64,000 nt of DNA, from contig JBBDSJ010000127.1 in assembly GCA_040905025.1 (NCBI GenBank), positions 1 through 64,000 on the forward strand, written 5' to 3'. Source of the DNA: JBBDSJ01 sp040905025. Its GTDB lineage: Bacteria > Pseudomonadota > Gammaproteobacteria > Methylohalomonadales > Methylohalomonadaceae. The translations under genes were made by a program, and so were the position numbers. The notes beneath the pieces are model-generated. The model made no database searches and had not been told where the DNA came from. It was given only the letters and a program-made list of their open reading frames with translations. Position 1 is the stretch's first letter; every line of letters begins with the position of its first letter. Of the stretch, positions 56,304-64,000 are shown piece after piece.

Positions 56304-57392
56304 TCAGTCATGCATAAGCAACTTTTTTATTGCGTCAAGCAGGCGTTCCAGATCGGTATTCTGTAATTCCCCCATCACCGCAATCCTGAACAGGGTCTTC
56401 GCAAATTCACCCTGGCCGGCATAGATGATAAAGCCGGCCTGTTTCAGTTCATCATGTAACGTTGCGTAGCTGAGTCCGGCAGGCAGGCGGAATGCATTCA
56501 GTACACAGGAATTCACTGCATCTTCCAGTAGTGGTTCAATACCCAATCCAACCAGACCGCTGCGTACCCGTTGCATGCGCTGTTGATAAAGACGCTGGCG
56601 TGCCGGTCGGCCACCGGCGGCCAGAAACTCATCGAGTGCCGCATCGAGTGCGTAGCAACACTGCACTGACTGGGTAAACGGTGTGCCGCCGTTGTTCTGG
56701 GCATCGGCATAAGTCGGCAGGTGCATATACAGCGTACGTTGTGCCGCACCTGCGAGTGCCTGACGCTGACAAATCACAAACGAAATCCCCGGCACTCCAT
56801 GCAGGCATTTATTTGCCGTAGCAGCACAACCGGCGATTGGCCAGTCGATGAAATCAATTTCTTCGGCAGCGAAACTGCTGACGGCATCGAGTAATAATTC
56901 CACCTGATAACGACTGGCGAGTGCTGCCAGTGCAGCGATGTCATTCAGCCGGCCGGTTGTCGTTTCATGTTGTACAACAGCAATATGACTGCAGGTTTTT
57001 TGCTGTAGTGCCTGCTCGATCGCTGCCAGATCAATACCGGCATGCCAGTCATGCTGACAGATTTCATGATCAATCCGGTGAATGGCCGCCATCCGTGCCA
57101 TGCGCTCGCCATAGACACCGTTGGCAACAATCAATACACGCCCTGTGACCGGTACCAGACTGCTGAGCATGGCTTCGACGGCCGCCGTACCCGAGCCCGT
57201 CAGCAACACCGCTGCCCAGTCTTTCTGATCCAGCTTATGCACCTGCAGGAGTTTGTGCCGGATTGCACTTTGCAGTTCACTGAATTCAGGTTCCCGATGG
57301 CACAAATCCGGCCGCAATAGCGCCTTGCGTACCGTGTCACTGAGTGTGACCGGGCCCGGATTGAGCAATAAGGGGACGCGAGAATCAGTCAT
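56304..57392 (-). CDS. phnW: 2-aminoethylphosphonate:pyruvate transaminase
   Basis: A 362-residue class V PLP aminotransferase. PLLLNPGPVTLSDTVRKALL at the N-terminus is the AEPT signature, and AATANKCLHGVPGISFV near 187 has the PLP lysine. In a biosynthetic cluster it runs in reverse, converting phosphonoacetaldehyde to 2-aminoethylphosphonate. It is the last gene of the four-gene minus-strand operon and starts two bases past the Ppd stop. Confidence 0.88.
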   Translation of the reverse strand: MTDSRVPLLLNPGPVTLSDTVRKALLRPDLCHREPEFSELQSAIRHKLLQVHKLDQKDWAAVLLTGSGTAAVEAMLSSLVPVTGRVLIVANGVYGERMARMAAIHRIDHEICQHDWHAGIDLAAIEQALQQKTCSHIAVVQHETTTGRLNDIAALAALASRYQVELLLDAVSSFAAEEIDFIDWPIAGCAATANKCLHGVPGISFVICQRQALAGAAQRTLYMHLPTYADAQNNGGTPFTQSVQCCYALDAALDEFLAAGGRPARQRLYQQRMQRVRSGLVGLGIEPLLEDAVNSCVLNAFRLPAGLSYATLHDELKQAGFIIYAGQGEFAKTLFRIAVMGELQNTDLERLLDAIKKLLMHD

Positions 57393-57394
57393 GA

Positions 57395-58543
57395 CTAAAA
57401 TGTTGCACCGATTTGTTGCATCAAGCGCCGTAATATTGCTGCGGGCGTAACGGCCGGGCGCGGCAAATCCGGTAATGTGCCGATCCGGATTTTTAAATGC
57501 GCAAAGCGTGCGCCGCTGGTTCCGGTTGTCGCAAACAGGTCGTCGATGACTTCCATACTGTCACCGTCAATTGCCAGGCTGTAACCACAGGCGCTGGCAA
57601 TATCGGCAAAACGTATACTGGCAGCTACGGTTGCCTGGGCACCGGTGGAATCATGTGCTTCGTTATCCAGCACGATGTGATAAAGATTACTGCCGCCGTA
57701 TACGCCCAGTGTTGCCAGATTCCCCATGCGCATCAATGCAGCACCATCGCCATCAACCACAATCACTCTCAGATCCGGCCGCGCCAACGCCAGTCCCAAT
57801 GCCAGCGATGATGCACAACCCATGGAGCCGACCATGTACAACTGGTTTGGCCGGTCACAGACGGCATACAGCTCGCGGCCGGTAAAGCCGGTGGTCGCAA
57901 TGATAACGCTGCCCTGTTCGGGGCTGTGCTGGCAGATTTGTTCGAGTACATCGCGGCGCGTCGGCCTTGATTGTCGTTGCCAGTGACTGCGGCGTATGCC
58001 GTTGTCTTCGCGCACGGGGACGGGATCACGTTGCAAGTCATGTTTGGCAACGGTGCCCTTGCGCATCAGGAAACCATAAGGCCGCTGTTCCGCCTGCATG
58101 TACTGTGTTGCCCGTGCCAGTGCGGCATCTATATCAGCTTCATCCTGCGGAAATACCTCCCATGGCATCTCCATGGTATCAAGCAACTCACCGGTAATGC
58201 GGCCCATTAACTCATGTTGTGGTTCATCCTTGAGACCGGGTTCACCACGATGTGTACAGATCATCAATAAAGGAATACGAAATACCCAGGCAAGAGATGT
58301 TAACGGACTGACGGCATTGCCAAGACCGGAATTCTGCATCATGACTATACTGCGTTCACCGCCGATGGCAGCGCCGGCAGCGGTTGCCAGTGCATCACCT
58401 TCATTGGCCGATGATACATAATTCAGCGCCGTATTATTGATGACATAATTAATAAATGGTGTCAGAAACGAACACGGGACACCGGTATAGCGTGTAAATC
58501 CGGCACGCCGGGCAGCCTCGACAAATGCGCTGGCTTCAATCAT
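57395..58543 (-). CDS. ppd: Phosphonopyruvate decarboxylase
   Basis: A 382-residue TPP-dependent decarboxylase that drives phosphonate synthesis by turning phosphonopyruvate into phosphonoacetaldehyde. [16 protein letters not shown] near 21-36 and [17 protein letters not shown] near 46-62 carry the thiamine glutamate; [19 protein letters not shown] near 273-291 is the TPP/Mg motif. Its start overlaps the PEP mutase stop (ATGA). Confidence 0.93.
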   Translation of the reverse strand: MIEASAFVEAARRAGFTRYTGVPCSFLTPFINYVINNTALNYVSSANEGDALATAAGAAIGGERSIVMMQNSGLGNAVSPLTSLAWVFRIPLLMICTHRGEPGLKDEPQHELMGRITGELLDTMEMPWEVFPQDEADIDAALARATQYMQAEQRPYGFLMRKGTVAKHDLQRDPVPVREDNGIRRSHWQRQSRPTRRDVLEQICQHSPEQGSVIIATTGFTGRELYAVCDRPNQLYMVGSMGCASSLALGLALARPDLRVIVVDGDGAALMRMGNLATLGVYGGSNLYHIVLDNEAHDSTGAQATVAASIRFADIASACGYSLAIDGDSMEVIDDLFATTGTSGARFAHLKIRIGTLPDLPRPAVTPAAILRRLMQQIGATF

Positions 58544-60216
58544 GTGGTGATCTGGCCATGTGTGAAATCGCTGGCACGATCGATGTCTTCAAGCGTGTTG
58601 ACATCAAGCCAGTGGCCATTGATGTAATGCACGTGGATCGGATGGCCCTGGTCAATCAAATGATTGAGCAAATCCGGCAAGCCGAACTTTTCAAACCCGG
58701 TTTGCCCGGCCAGTGTATTCATGGCGTCATGCAGCCAGTCCATTCCGGCACCACGCACCTGTAACATCCCGATCCAGCGGCCCGAAGGTTCACCATATTG
58801 TGAATCTGCTGTTTCAGCGATATGTTTGAGATAGACATCATCACTGAATATGCCGCGATCATCAGCACGTGAACAGTAGGCATAGTCGGTCGACCCACTG
58901 ATGTAATCAGCATCCACCTGGGAGTCGACAACGACGACAATTTCACCGTCACGGTCAAGCAGATCGCGGAGGATATAACTGCGAAACAGCAAGTCTCCAT
59001 AGCTGATTAACACTGAACCGGTTAAATCGTCCCGGGCACAGGCTAGCGACACCAACTCGCCGGTATGCTCGTGATTTTCATTCAGCCGTATTTGTATGCC
59101 ACTGACATTGATGGCGTCTGCCTTGTAGCCGGCGACGACGAGGGTCTGATGTATACCCTGGCGCTTGAATTCATCCAGCAACCGGCGCAGCAGGGGTTTG
59201 CCACCCACCGGCAGCATGACTTTGGGTCGGTCATGGGTCAGTTCACGTAATGCACTGCCGCGACTTGCTGCCAGTACAATGGCTTTGGTTTCACCATGCC
59301 GTGGTTTCAGGTAACGCTGCTGCGCGCGGCTCAGCTCATCTGCACCCTGCAATTCAAACAGGTGACTCACACTGGCAATGCGATCTTCGGCATCAATCAG
59401 CGATTCTGACTGATAAATGCTGCTGCTGATATTTTCCATTGCTTCAACAGCGGCGCGAATCATGTGATTGGCCCAGATCACGAGACTGATATCAGCGCGC
59501 CGGAAAACCTCGGTAGGTGTGCTGTAGTACTTGGTCGGAACGATGACGACCGGGCAACGATTGGCCCATTCGCGGGTGAATTCCAGAATTTCATCAGCGC
59601 GTGCCAGCTTGCTGTGGATCAGTATCGCATCGGCCCCGGCGGCATGATAAGCCTCGGCACGTTTCAGTGCTTCAGCCATACCCCAGCCGGCAATTAACGC
59701 CTCGACCCGGGCGATAATCGAAAAATTTATGTCTTCCTGGCTGTCCTTGCCGGCCTTGATTTTGCCGCAAAACTCATCGATCTCGGCCAGTGGTTGCCGT
59801 TCGCCATCAATGAAGCTGTTGGTTTTCGGGAATTGCTTGTCTTCAATCGCAACACCGGCGATGCCGCGCTGCTCGAGTTTCTTTACCAGCCGGCGCATGT
59901 TGTTGAAATTGCCATAACCGGTATCGCCATCAAGCAGAATCGGGATTGTGGTAACGTCCGACATGAATTCGAGCATGTCGACAACCTGTGTCCAGCTGGC
60001 CTCATTGCTGTCACGTACACCAAATTGCGTCGACAGGGCCAGGCCACTCGCCCAGATACCCTTGAAACCGGTGCGCTCGACAATGCGGGCAGAAACGCCG
60101 TTATGTGCTTCCATGATGAATTCGAGCCCGGGAGACGCCAGTAATTGCCGTAGCTGTACAGCCTTGCTGTGGGCAGTTGTTTGCGTGGCTTCCGGAATTT
60201 TAACCTGGCTGACCAT
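58540..60216 (-). CDS. pepM: Phosphoenolpyruvate mutase fused to a nucleotidyltransferase
   Basis: A 558-residue two-domain protein. Residues 1-300 are PEP mutase of the isocitrate-lyase superfamily: [11 protein letters not shown] near 95-105 and [10 protein letters not shown] at 125-134, the EDK-x5-NS signature that separates PepM from lyases. It forms the C-P bond in phosphonopyruvate. Residues 318-558 are a MobA/LicC-like nucleotidyltransferase ([27 protein letters not shown]); its first loop [10 protein letters not shown] deviates from LAAGxGxR. It may cytidylylate a phosphonate. Confidence 0.93.
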   Translation of the reverse strand: MVSQVKIPEATQTTAHSKAVQLRQLLASPGLEFIMEAHNGVSARIVERTGFKGIWASGLALSTQFGVRDSNEASWTQVVDMLEFMSDVTTIPILLDGDTGYGNFNNMRRLVKKLEQRGIAGVAIEDKQFPKTNSFIDGERQPLAEIDEFCGKIKAGKDSQEDINFSIIARVEALIAGWGMAEALKRAEAYHAAGADAILIHSKLARADEILEFTREWANRCPVVIVPTKYYSTPTEVFRRADISLVIWANHMIRAAVEAMENISSSIYQSESLIDAEDRIASVSHLFELQGADELSRAQQRYLKPRHGETKAIVLAASRGSALRELTHDRPKVMLPVGGKPLLRRLLDEFKRQGIHQTLVVAGYKADAINVSGIQIRLNENHEHTGELVSLACARDDLTGSVLISYGDLLFRSYILRDLLDRDGEIVVVVDSQVDADYISGSTDYAYCSRADDRGIFSDDVYLKHIAETADSQYGEPSGRWIGMLQVRGAGMDWLHDAMNTLAGQTGFEKFGLPDLLNHLIDQGHPIHVHYINGHWLDVNTLEDIDRASDFTHGQITT

Positions 60217-60221
60217 AAACT

Positions 60222-60989
60222 TTATGTACTGATTGACTGAGGCAAAGTGATCGCGGGCAGAATTTCCTGCCGCGCGCGTTCAATATCTTCGGGAAAATCA
60301 ATCTCGATCCATGCCAGTCCGCTAACATCTTCGAAACCGAATGCAGTGGTATCTGCAAGCAAGGCATCACGAATAATTTCCTCGTAGGGTTCGGTGTTAC
60401 GGTCGGCTTCGATATAAGCTTTGGCACGCTCTATCAAGCCAGTTGCCATCGCGGCGGAAAAGCGGAAGAAACCCACCGATTCCCCCTGAAAATCGAAGCG
60501 CAGATTCTTGTCTATTCGCTTGCGAAAATCAATCAGCCGGTTGTTTTGCACACATAATTTCACCGGTTCGTCGCCCGGAATGAAATCCCGGTCGAGGAGA
60601 AAACAGTTGGCGTGCCGGGTTTTAATCAGCCGGTCTATCATATGCATGTCATACAGCACATCGGCATCCATTAACAGCACATCATCACCACTGGTCAGTA
60701 TCGGCGCGGCGGTGTGAAAACTGATAACGCTGCCGAGACGAAACTCCGGATTGTAAAGAGTCGATATATCCAGTTTGAGTGTATTGTTGCTGGCAAGCAG
60801 CGCGGCTTCAATTTGCGCATGTTCATAGCCGGTTACGACGCTGACATGTTCGATACCATAATGCGCAAGAATATGCAGATGCCGCGCCAGCAACGATATA
60901 CCGTCGAACTCGAGCAGGGATTTTGGCCGTTGTTGAGCTTCGGCGCCGAGACGCTGACCGACACCGGCAGCCAGGATGACAGCTTGCAT
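60222..60989 (-). CDS. Nucleotidyltransferase of the phosphonate operon (LicC/PntC-like)
   Basis: A 255-residue sugar-nucleotide/choline-phosphate cytidylyltransferase-type protein. [10 protein letters not shown] near 7-16 and [10 protein letters not shown] near 21 form an intact nucleotide loop and lysine; [10 protein letters not shown] near 105 and [13 protein letters not shown] near 230 are metal-binding segments. As the first gene of the pepM operon, it probably makes a CMP-activated phosphonate such as CMP-aminoethylphosphonate, as PntC does. A transferase that would use it is not in the window. Confidence 0.8.
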   Translation of the reverse strand: MQAVILAAGVGQRLGAEAQQRPKSLLEFDGISLLARHLHILAHYGIEHVSVVTGYEHAQIEAALLASNNTLKLDISTLYNPEFRLGSVISFHTAAPILTSGDDVLLMDADVLYDMHMIDRLIKTRHANCFLLDRDFIPGDEPVKLCVQNNRLIDFRKRIDKNLRFDFQGESVGFFRFSAAMATGLIERAKAYIEADRNTEPYEEIIRDALLADTTAFGFEDVSGLAWIEIDFPEDIERARQEILPAITLPQSIST

Positions 60990-61113
60990 GATGTTAATAT
61001 CCTGATTGAAATAGGTTTATTGTAGTGGAAGTCTGCAAGGCTGACGTTGTCATGCCGGTTACAGAGGTTGCCAAGTATATCGCGCCAGCGGCCCGGCCTG
61101 CATGCAAATCCGT

Positions 61114-61315
61114 AGAAGCGGTCTCAAAATTACTGCATTTGCCGCCCTAAAATATACGAATGGGCGTTGAAAGCGGACTCTAAATGCGGGGCCGTGTAAC
61201 GGCAGAGTGTCTATACACTGCGCTTTCTCGTCCCCATTGGTTAATAATCAAGGGCGCCTGGTCTCGGCTGCATTTTATTACACCCCTGGGTGCGTGACAT
61301 TTTGAGACCACTTCT
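61114..61315 (-). repeat. Inverted-repeat (MITE-like) element, copy 2
   Basis: This 202-bp element shares 17-bp ends (one mismatch) with the element at 5461-5602. In opposite orientation it matches that copy at TCAAAATGTCACG, GAGxCCAGGCG, GGACGA, AGTGTATAG, GAGTCCGCTTT and TGCAGTAATTTTGAGACC; about 60 extra bases are inserted in the middle. It lies two bases past the stop codon of the EAL gene, in the same relation to that gene as copy 1 to ihfB. Confidence 0.85.
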
Positions 61316-61317
61316 AG

Positions 61318-62580
61318 CTATTTATTGGTATGGCCGCTATGCCAGGCCAGATCGCAGCACAATACGGCACGTTCATTACGCAGCTGGATGGTGCGTGAAA
61401 GTGTCAGACACATACGGGCATCCGTCAGTGACAGATAAGGCCGGGTCAACTGGACTTCACCGGGACGGGAGATGGCGCGCCGGAAGTAGGGTCGATGTCC
61501 CCAGCTGGCACCGCGTGCTTCAGTTAATGGATAAAGTCGTGGATCACGTTTGACTGCCTGCTCCGGCGAGGTCAAATTTTCACCAATCTGGGCGCCGTAT
61601 TCATTCAGCACATAAATGCGCAGTACTTCGCCCATACTGATAATTTCTTCAGTTGCGGTATACAAATTAAGGCCTGCCGAGAGCATATTGGCAGCGCGGC
61701 TGAATGCATCATAGTAACTTCTGAATGAACGCAGAAATTCAAATTCTTCGTCAATGCTGGTTTGCATAATGGAATCATGCAGGCGTTCGAACAGTCGCTG
61801 ACAGTCAGGTATAGGTTCCTTGAGCGTAGCGGCACCGGATAATAAAAAACCCTGCATCATGTCAACATCAGCGGTGATCGCCAGCATGGCCTGCTCCTCG
61901 GTTTCAATACCTTCGGCCAGTACCAGGCCACCAATTTCATGCAACAGGCTGACAATCAGGCCGAGGCTGCGACCAATGGTGGGATCCGTCGTTGCCCGCT
62001 GGATCATGCTGCGGTCGAGTTTGACAATGTCCGGCCGCAGCCGCCAGATACGTTCAAAATTTGAATGGCCGGCACCAAAATCGTCAATTGCGACCATGCA
62101 ACCGAGTTCCTGATAACTGGAAACGGTAGCCTCAAGGGCATATTCGTCAGCAATGGCTGTTTCAAGGATCTCGATGACAACCCGTTGCGGTGGAAAATCG
62201 TATTTGGCCAGCAAATCGGCGAAAAAATCGCCATGTTGATGTCCGTTAATGACGACTACCGGGCTGACATTCAGGAACAGCCAGGCATTCTCACGTTTAC
62301 GGATACTGAAATTACCAACGTGCAGCGTGCGCATGAGCCGATCGAGATAAATGGTTTCTTCAATGGAATGGCGTCCGCCCAGCAATTGACCGGGGTGGAT
62401 CTGGCTGCCGTTATCATCAAGAACACGGGTCAGTCCTTCACAACCGACCATGCGCTTGTGTGCAAAGCTGTAGATTGGCTGGAAAACACTGAATAACTGG
62501 TAGCGGTCATAACGCGCTGTCAGCAGCTCGTCGTGCTCTTCGACAACACGCTCGAGTTGTACCAGTGAGTCGGAAGTCAT
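61318..62580 (-). CDS. EAL-domain cyclic-di-GMP phosphodiesterase with C-terminal sensor-like domain
   Basis: A 420-residue cytoplasmic protein. The EAL domain (about 28-265) keeps all expected residues: EGL (CEGLTR), FLNVSP, EILE, DDFGAG, KLDR, EGIE and MQGFLLSG, so it should hydrolyse c-di-GMP. The C-terminal 150 residues, with RPYFRRAISRPGEVQLTRPYLS, look like a Cache/PDC-type ligand domain although no TM segment or signal peptide is seen. The 351-base gap to the kinase gene (62581-62931) contains only weak promoter-like sequence (CTATATACT near 62870). Confidence 0.9.
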   Translation of the reverse strand: MTSDSLVQLERVVEEHDELLTARYDRYQLFSVFQPIYSFAHKRMVGCEGLTRVLDDNGSQIHPGQLLGGRHSIEETIYLDRLMRTLHVGNFSIRKRENAWLFLNVSPVVVINGHQHGDFFADLLAKYDFPPQRVVIEILETAIADEYALEATVSSYQELGCMVAIDDFGAGHSNFERIWRLRPDIVKLDRSMIQRATTDPTIGRSLGLIVSLLHEIGGLVLAEGIETEEQAMLAITADVDMMQGFLLSGAATLKEPIPDCQRLFERLHDSIMQTSIDEEFEFLRSFRSYYDAFSRAANMLSAGLNLYTATEEIISMGEVLRIYVLNEYGAQIGENLTSPEQAVKRDPRLYPLTEARGASWGHRPYFRRAISRPGEVQLTRPYLSLTDARMCLTLSRTIQLRNERAVLCCDLAWHSGHTNK

Positions 62581-62931
62581 GGCCAGAGGCTCTTCTGTTC
62601 AGGTTATTCAGAAACAAGATGCAACCAAAGGCCAATTCTGTTCCATGTAATTTGTGGCCAGATTATTCCCGTGGAAAATCTCTCCGGGTCAGTATGTCCG
62701 GTGATCGATTTGGCCCGGGTTCATTAAAGCTGTTTTGATGCCCTCCATGCCGGTCTTCCTGGCTGGTCAATAGCACCAGATTTGCAGTATAACCATAATT
62801 CTGTAGAACTGGCATTCAAACAGTGGCATTCATGCACTGATCCGGCCAGACATGTTCCGGTATTCGCTATATACTGAGAGCCTGCGTTTCACGCCAGAAA
62901 CCCTAGAGCTAACCAGAATCCAGACAAATCG

Positions 62932-64000
62932 ATGCGCGAAAAGACGCCGGAAAAACTAGGCAAGTACGACATCCTGCGCCAGATTGGCCGGGGCAGCATG
63001 GGGGTTGTCTACGAGGGCTATGATCCGTTTGAAGATCGCAAGGTCGCGTTAAAAGTGGCCCTGGCAGATTCGTTACGCGACAGTGAAGTGGGCGGTCGTT
63101 ATCGCAAAATGTTTTTCAATGAAGCCCATACTGCCGGTAAACTCAAACATCCGAATATTGTCCAGATTATTGATGCCGGTGCTGACGGTGATGATTGCTA
63201 TATCGTCATGGAACTGGTTGAGGCGGCAGAAACCCTGCGCCCCTATTGCCGGCCGGACAATCTTCTGCCTTACAAGCGGGTCGTGGAAATTATTTTTATC
63301 TGTGCCAAGGCGCTGGATTATGCTCATCGCAAGGGTGTTATCCACCGTGATATCAAGCCGACCAATATCCTGCTGGCCGGCGATGGCACAATCAAGATCA
63401 GCGATTTCAGTATTGCCCACCTGATGACGGCAGATACAGCCAATACCATGCCTACCGGGTTTGTCGGCTCACCTCGCTATATGTCACCGGAACAGGTACA
63501 GGAAGACACGATTACCAACCAGACGGATTTATTCTCGCTCGGCATTGTGATGTATGAGTTGCTGACGGGAAATCATCCATTTGCTGCTGACGGCTTTTCT
63601 CGCCTGATTCATAAAATTATCAATGCCGAGGCGCCGCCGCTGCGCACCTATCGCTCCGATGTGCCGCCGATTCTGGAAAAGATTATTTATCATGCATTAC
63701 AGAAGAATCCGGCCAAACGCTACAAAATGGGTCTGAATCTGGCGGCTGATCTAAGCCTGGTATTTGACCATCTTGAACAGCCGGAAAGCGAGATGGAGAT
63801 CAAGGAGAAATTCAATGCCATCCGTGAGCTCGAATTTTTCACCGAATTCAGTGATGCCGAACTCTGGGAAATAGTTCGTGCCTGCAGCTGGCAACAGGTC
63901 AAGGCAGGTGACTCAATTATCATGGAAGGTGACCTTGATGATGCGTTCTATATTCTTATTGATGGTGTAGTGGAAGTGCGCAAGGGTGATACCTTTGTGG
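62932..64000 (+). CDS. Serine/threonine protein kinase with cyclic-nucleotide-binding-like domain (partial, runs off right edge)
   Basis: The first 356 residues of a larger protein. A Hanks-type kinase domain spans about 11-280: GRGSMGVV loop (19-26), Lys41, HRDIKPTN with catalytic Asp140, GSPRYMSPEQ near 178. The DFG motif is DFS (158-160), a change from the norm. A cyclic-nucleotide-binding-like domain begins near 305 (FFTEFSDAELWEIV, IIMEGDLDDAFYILIDGVVEV). The gene has no stop in the window. Start ATG 62932 is preferred by the family N-terminus; no strong ribosome site is visible. Confidence 0.88.
   Translation, partial: MREKTPEKLGKYDILRQIGRGSMGVVYEGYDPFEDRKVALKVALADSLRDSEVGGRYRKMFFNEAHTAGKLKHPNIVQIIDAGADGDDCYIVMELVEAAETLRPYCRPDNLLPYKRVVEIIFICAKALDYAHRKGVIHRDIKPTNILLAGDGTIKISDFSIAHLMTADTANTMPTGFVGSPRYMSPEQVQEDTITNQTDLFSLGIVMYELLTGNHPFAADGFSRLIHKIINAEAPPLRTYRSDVPPILEKIIYHALQKNPAKRYKMGLNLAADLSLVFDHLEQPESEMEIKEKFNAIRELEFFTEFSDAELWEIVRACSWQQVKAGDSIIMEGDLDDAFYILIDGVVEVRKGDTFV

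Noticed and set aside
61141..61260. A small gene within the second repeat element
   Set aside because: Open frames there are short, lack ribosome sites and are not conserved in the first copy.

Overview
The window is a 64 kb stretch of a gammaproteobacterial chromosome. The evidence is gene order: hisC-tyrA-aroA-cmk-rpsA-ihfB-lapA-lapB-pyrF, mfd-csiV with mtnP-hpt nearby, and glyA-nrdR-ribD-ribE-ribBX-ribH-nusB-thiL are all classic gammaproteobacterial runs. The order or genus cannot be fixed by reading alone. hpnH, hpnB and an HpnM/MlaC-type gene suggest a hopanoid producer. No rRNA, tRNA or CRISPR array was recognised.

Layout: 1-7.3 kb aromatic amino acid genes, cytidylate kinase, ribosomal protein S1, IHF-beta and the LapAB envelope proteins. 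7.4-12.5 kb pyrF, mfd and csiV, whose 5' end is filled with dispersed palindromic repeats. 12.5-16.6 kb an AT-rich accessory island of minus-strand cassette-like genes. 16.6-21.4 kb MTI phosphorylase, an Hpt-type PRTase, a DUF815 ATPase, NfeD and a slipin. 21.6-28.4 kb glyA, nrdR, the riboflavin genes, nusB and thiL. 28.4-37.5 kb thioesterase, DsrE-like lipoprotein, class II amidotransferase, fumC, a single-domain response regulator, acnA, mnmA and a Nudix hydrolase. 37.6-43.1 kb yhdP and rng. 43.4-49 kb a GlgC-like protein with missing catalytic residues, then glcD-DUF6231-glcE-glcF (glycolate oxidase). 49-56 kb a 17 kDa-type lipoprotein, mlaA, mlaC/hpnM, hpnB, hpnH and dxs. 56.3-61 kb a four-gene phosphonate (2-aminoethylphosphonate) operon. 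61.3-64 kb an EAL phosphodiesterase and a truncated serine/threonine kinase.

The most unusual part is the 12.5-16.6 kb island. It splits csiV from the MTI phosphorylase gene, and these are close neighbours in Pseudomonas. It looks like an integron-type cassette array without an integrase in view: small unknown genes all on the minus strand, attC-like inverted-repeat sites with RYYYAAC/GTTRRRY cores at gene boundaries, and a toxin-antitoxin pair. Within it a module of about 140 bp occurs three times, each time directly 5' of an accessory gene. Each copy carries a promoter-like -35/-10 pair, a near-perfect Shine-Dalgarno and an 18-21 codon mini-ORF that stops at or near a GTT core-like boundary. 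This resembles the Pc promoter plus ORF-11 arrangement of class 1 integron attI1, but dispersed through the array.

Other points: a two-copy inverted-repeat element sitting exactly on the stop codons of ihfB and the EAL gene; a run of six adjacent stem-loops at 29.06-29.22 kb; a PEP mutase fused to a nucleotidyltransferase plus a second nucleotidyltransferase, suggesting CMP-activated aminoethylphosphonate; and a GlgC paralogue that has lost three catalytic signatures.
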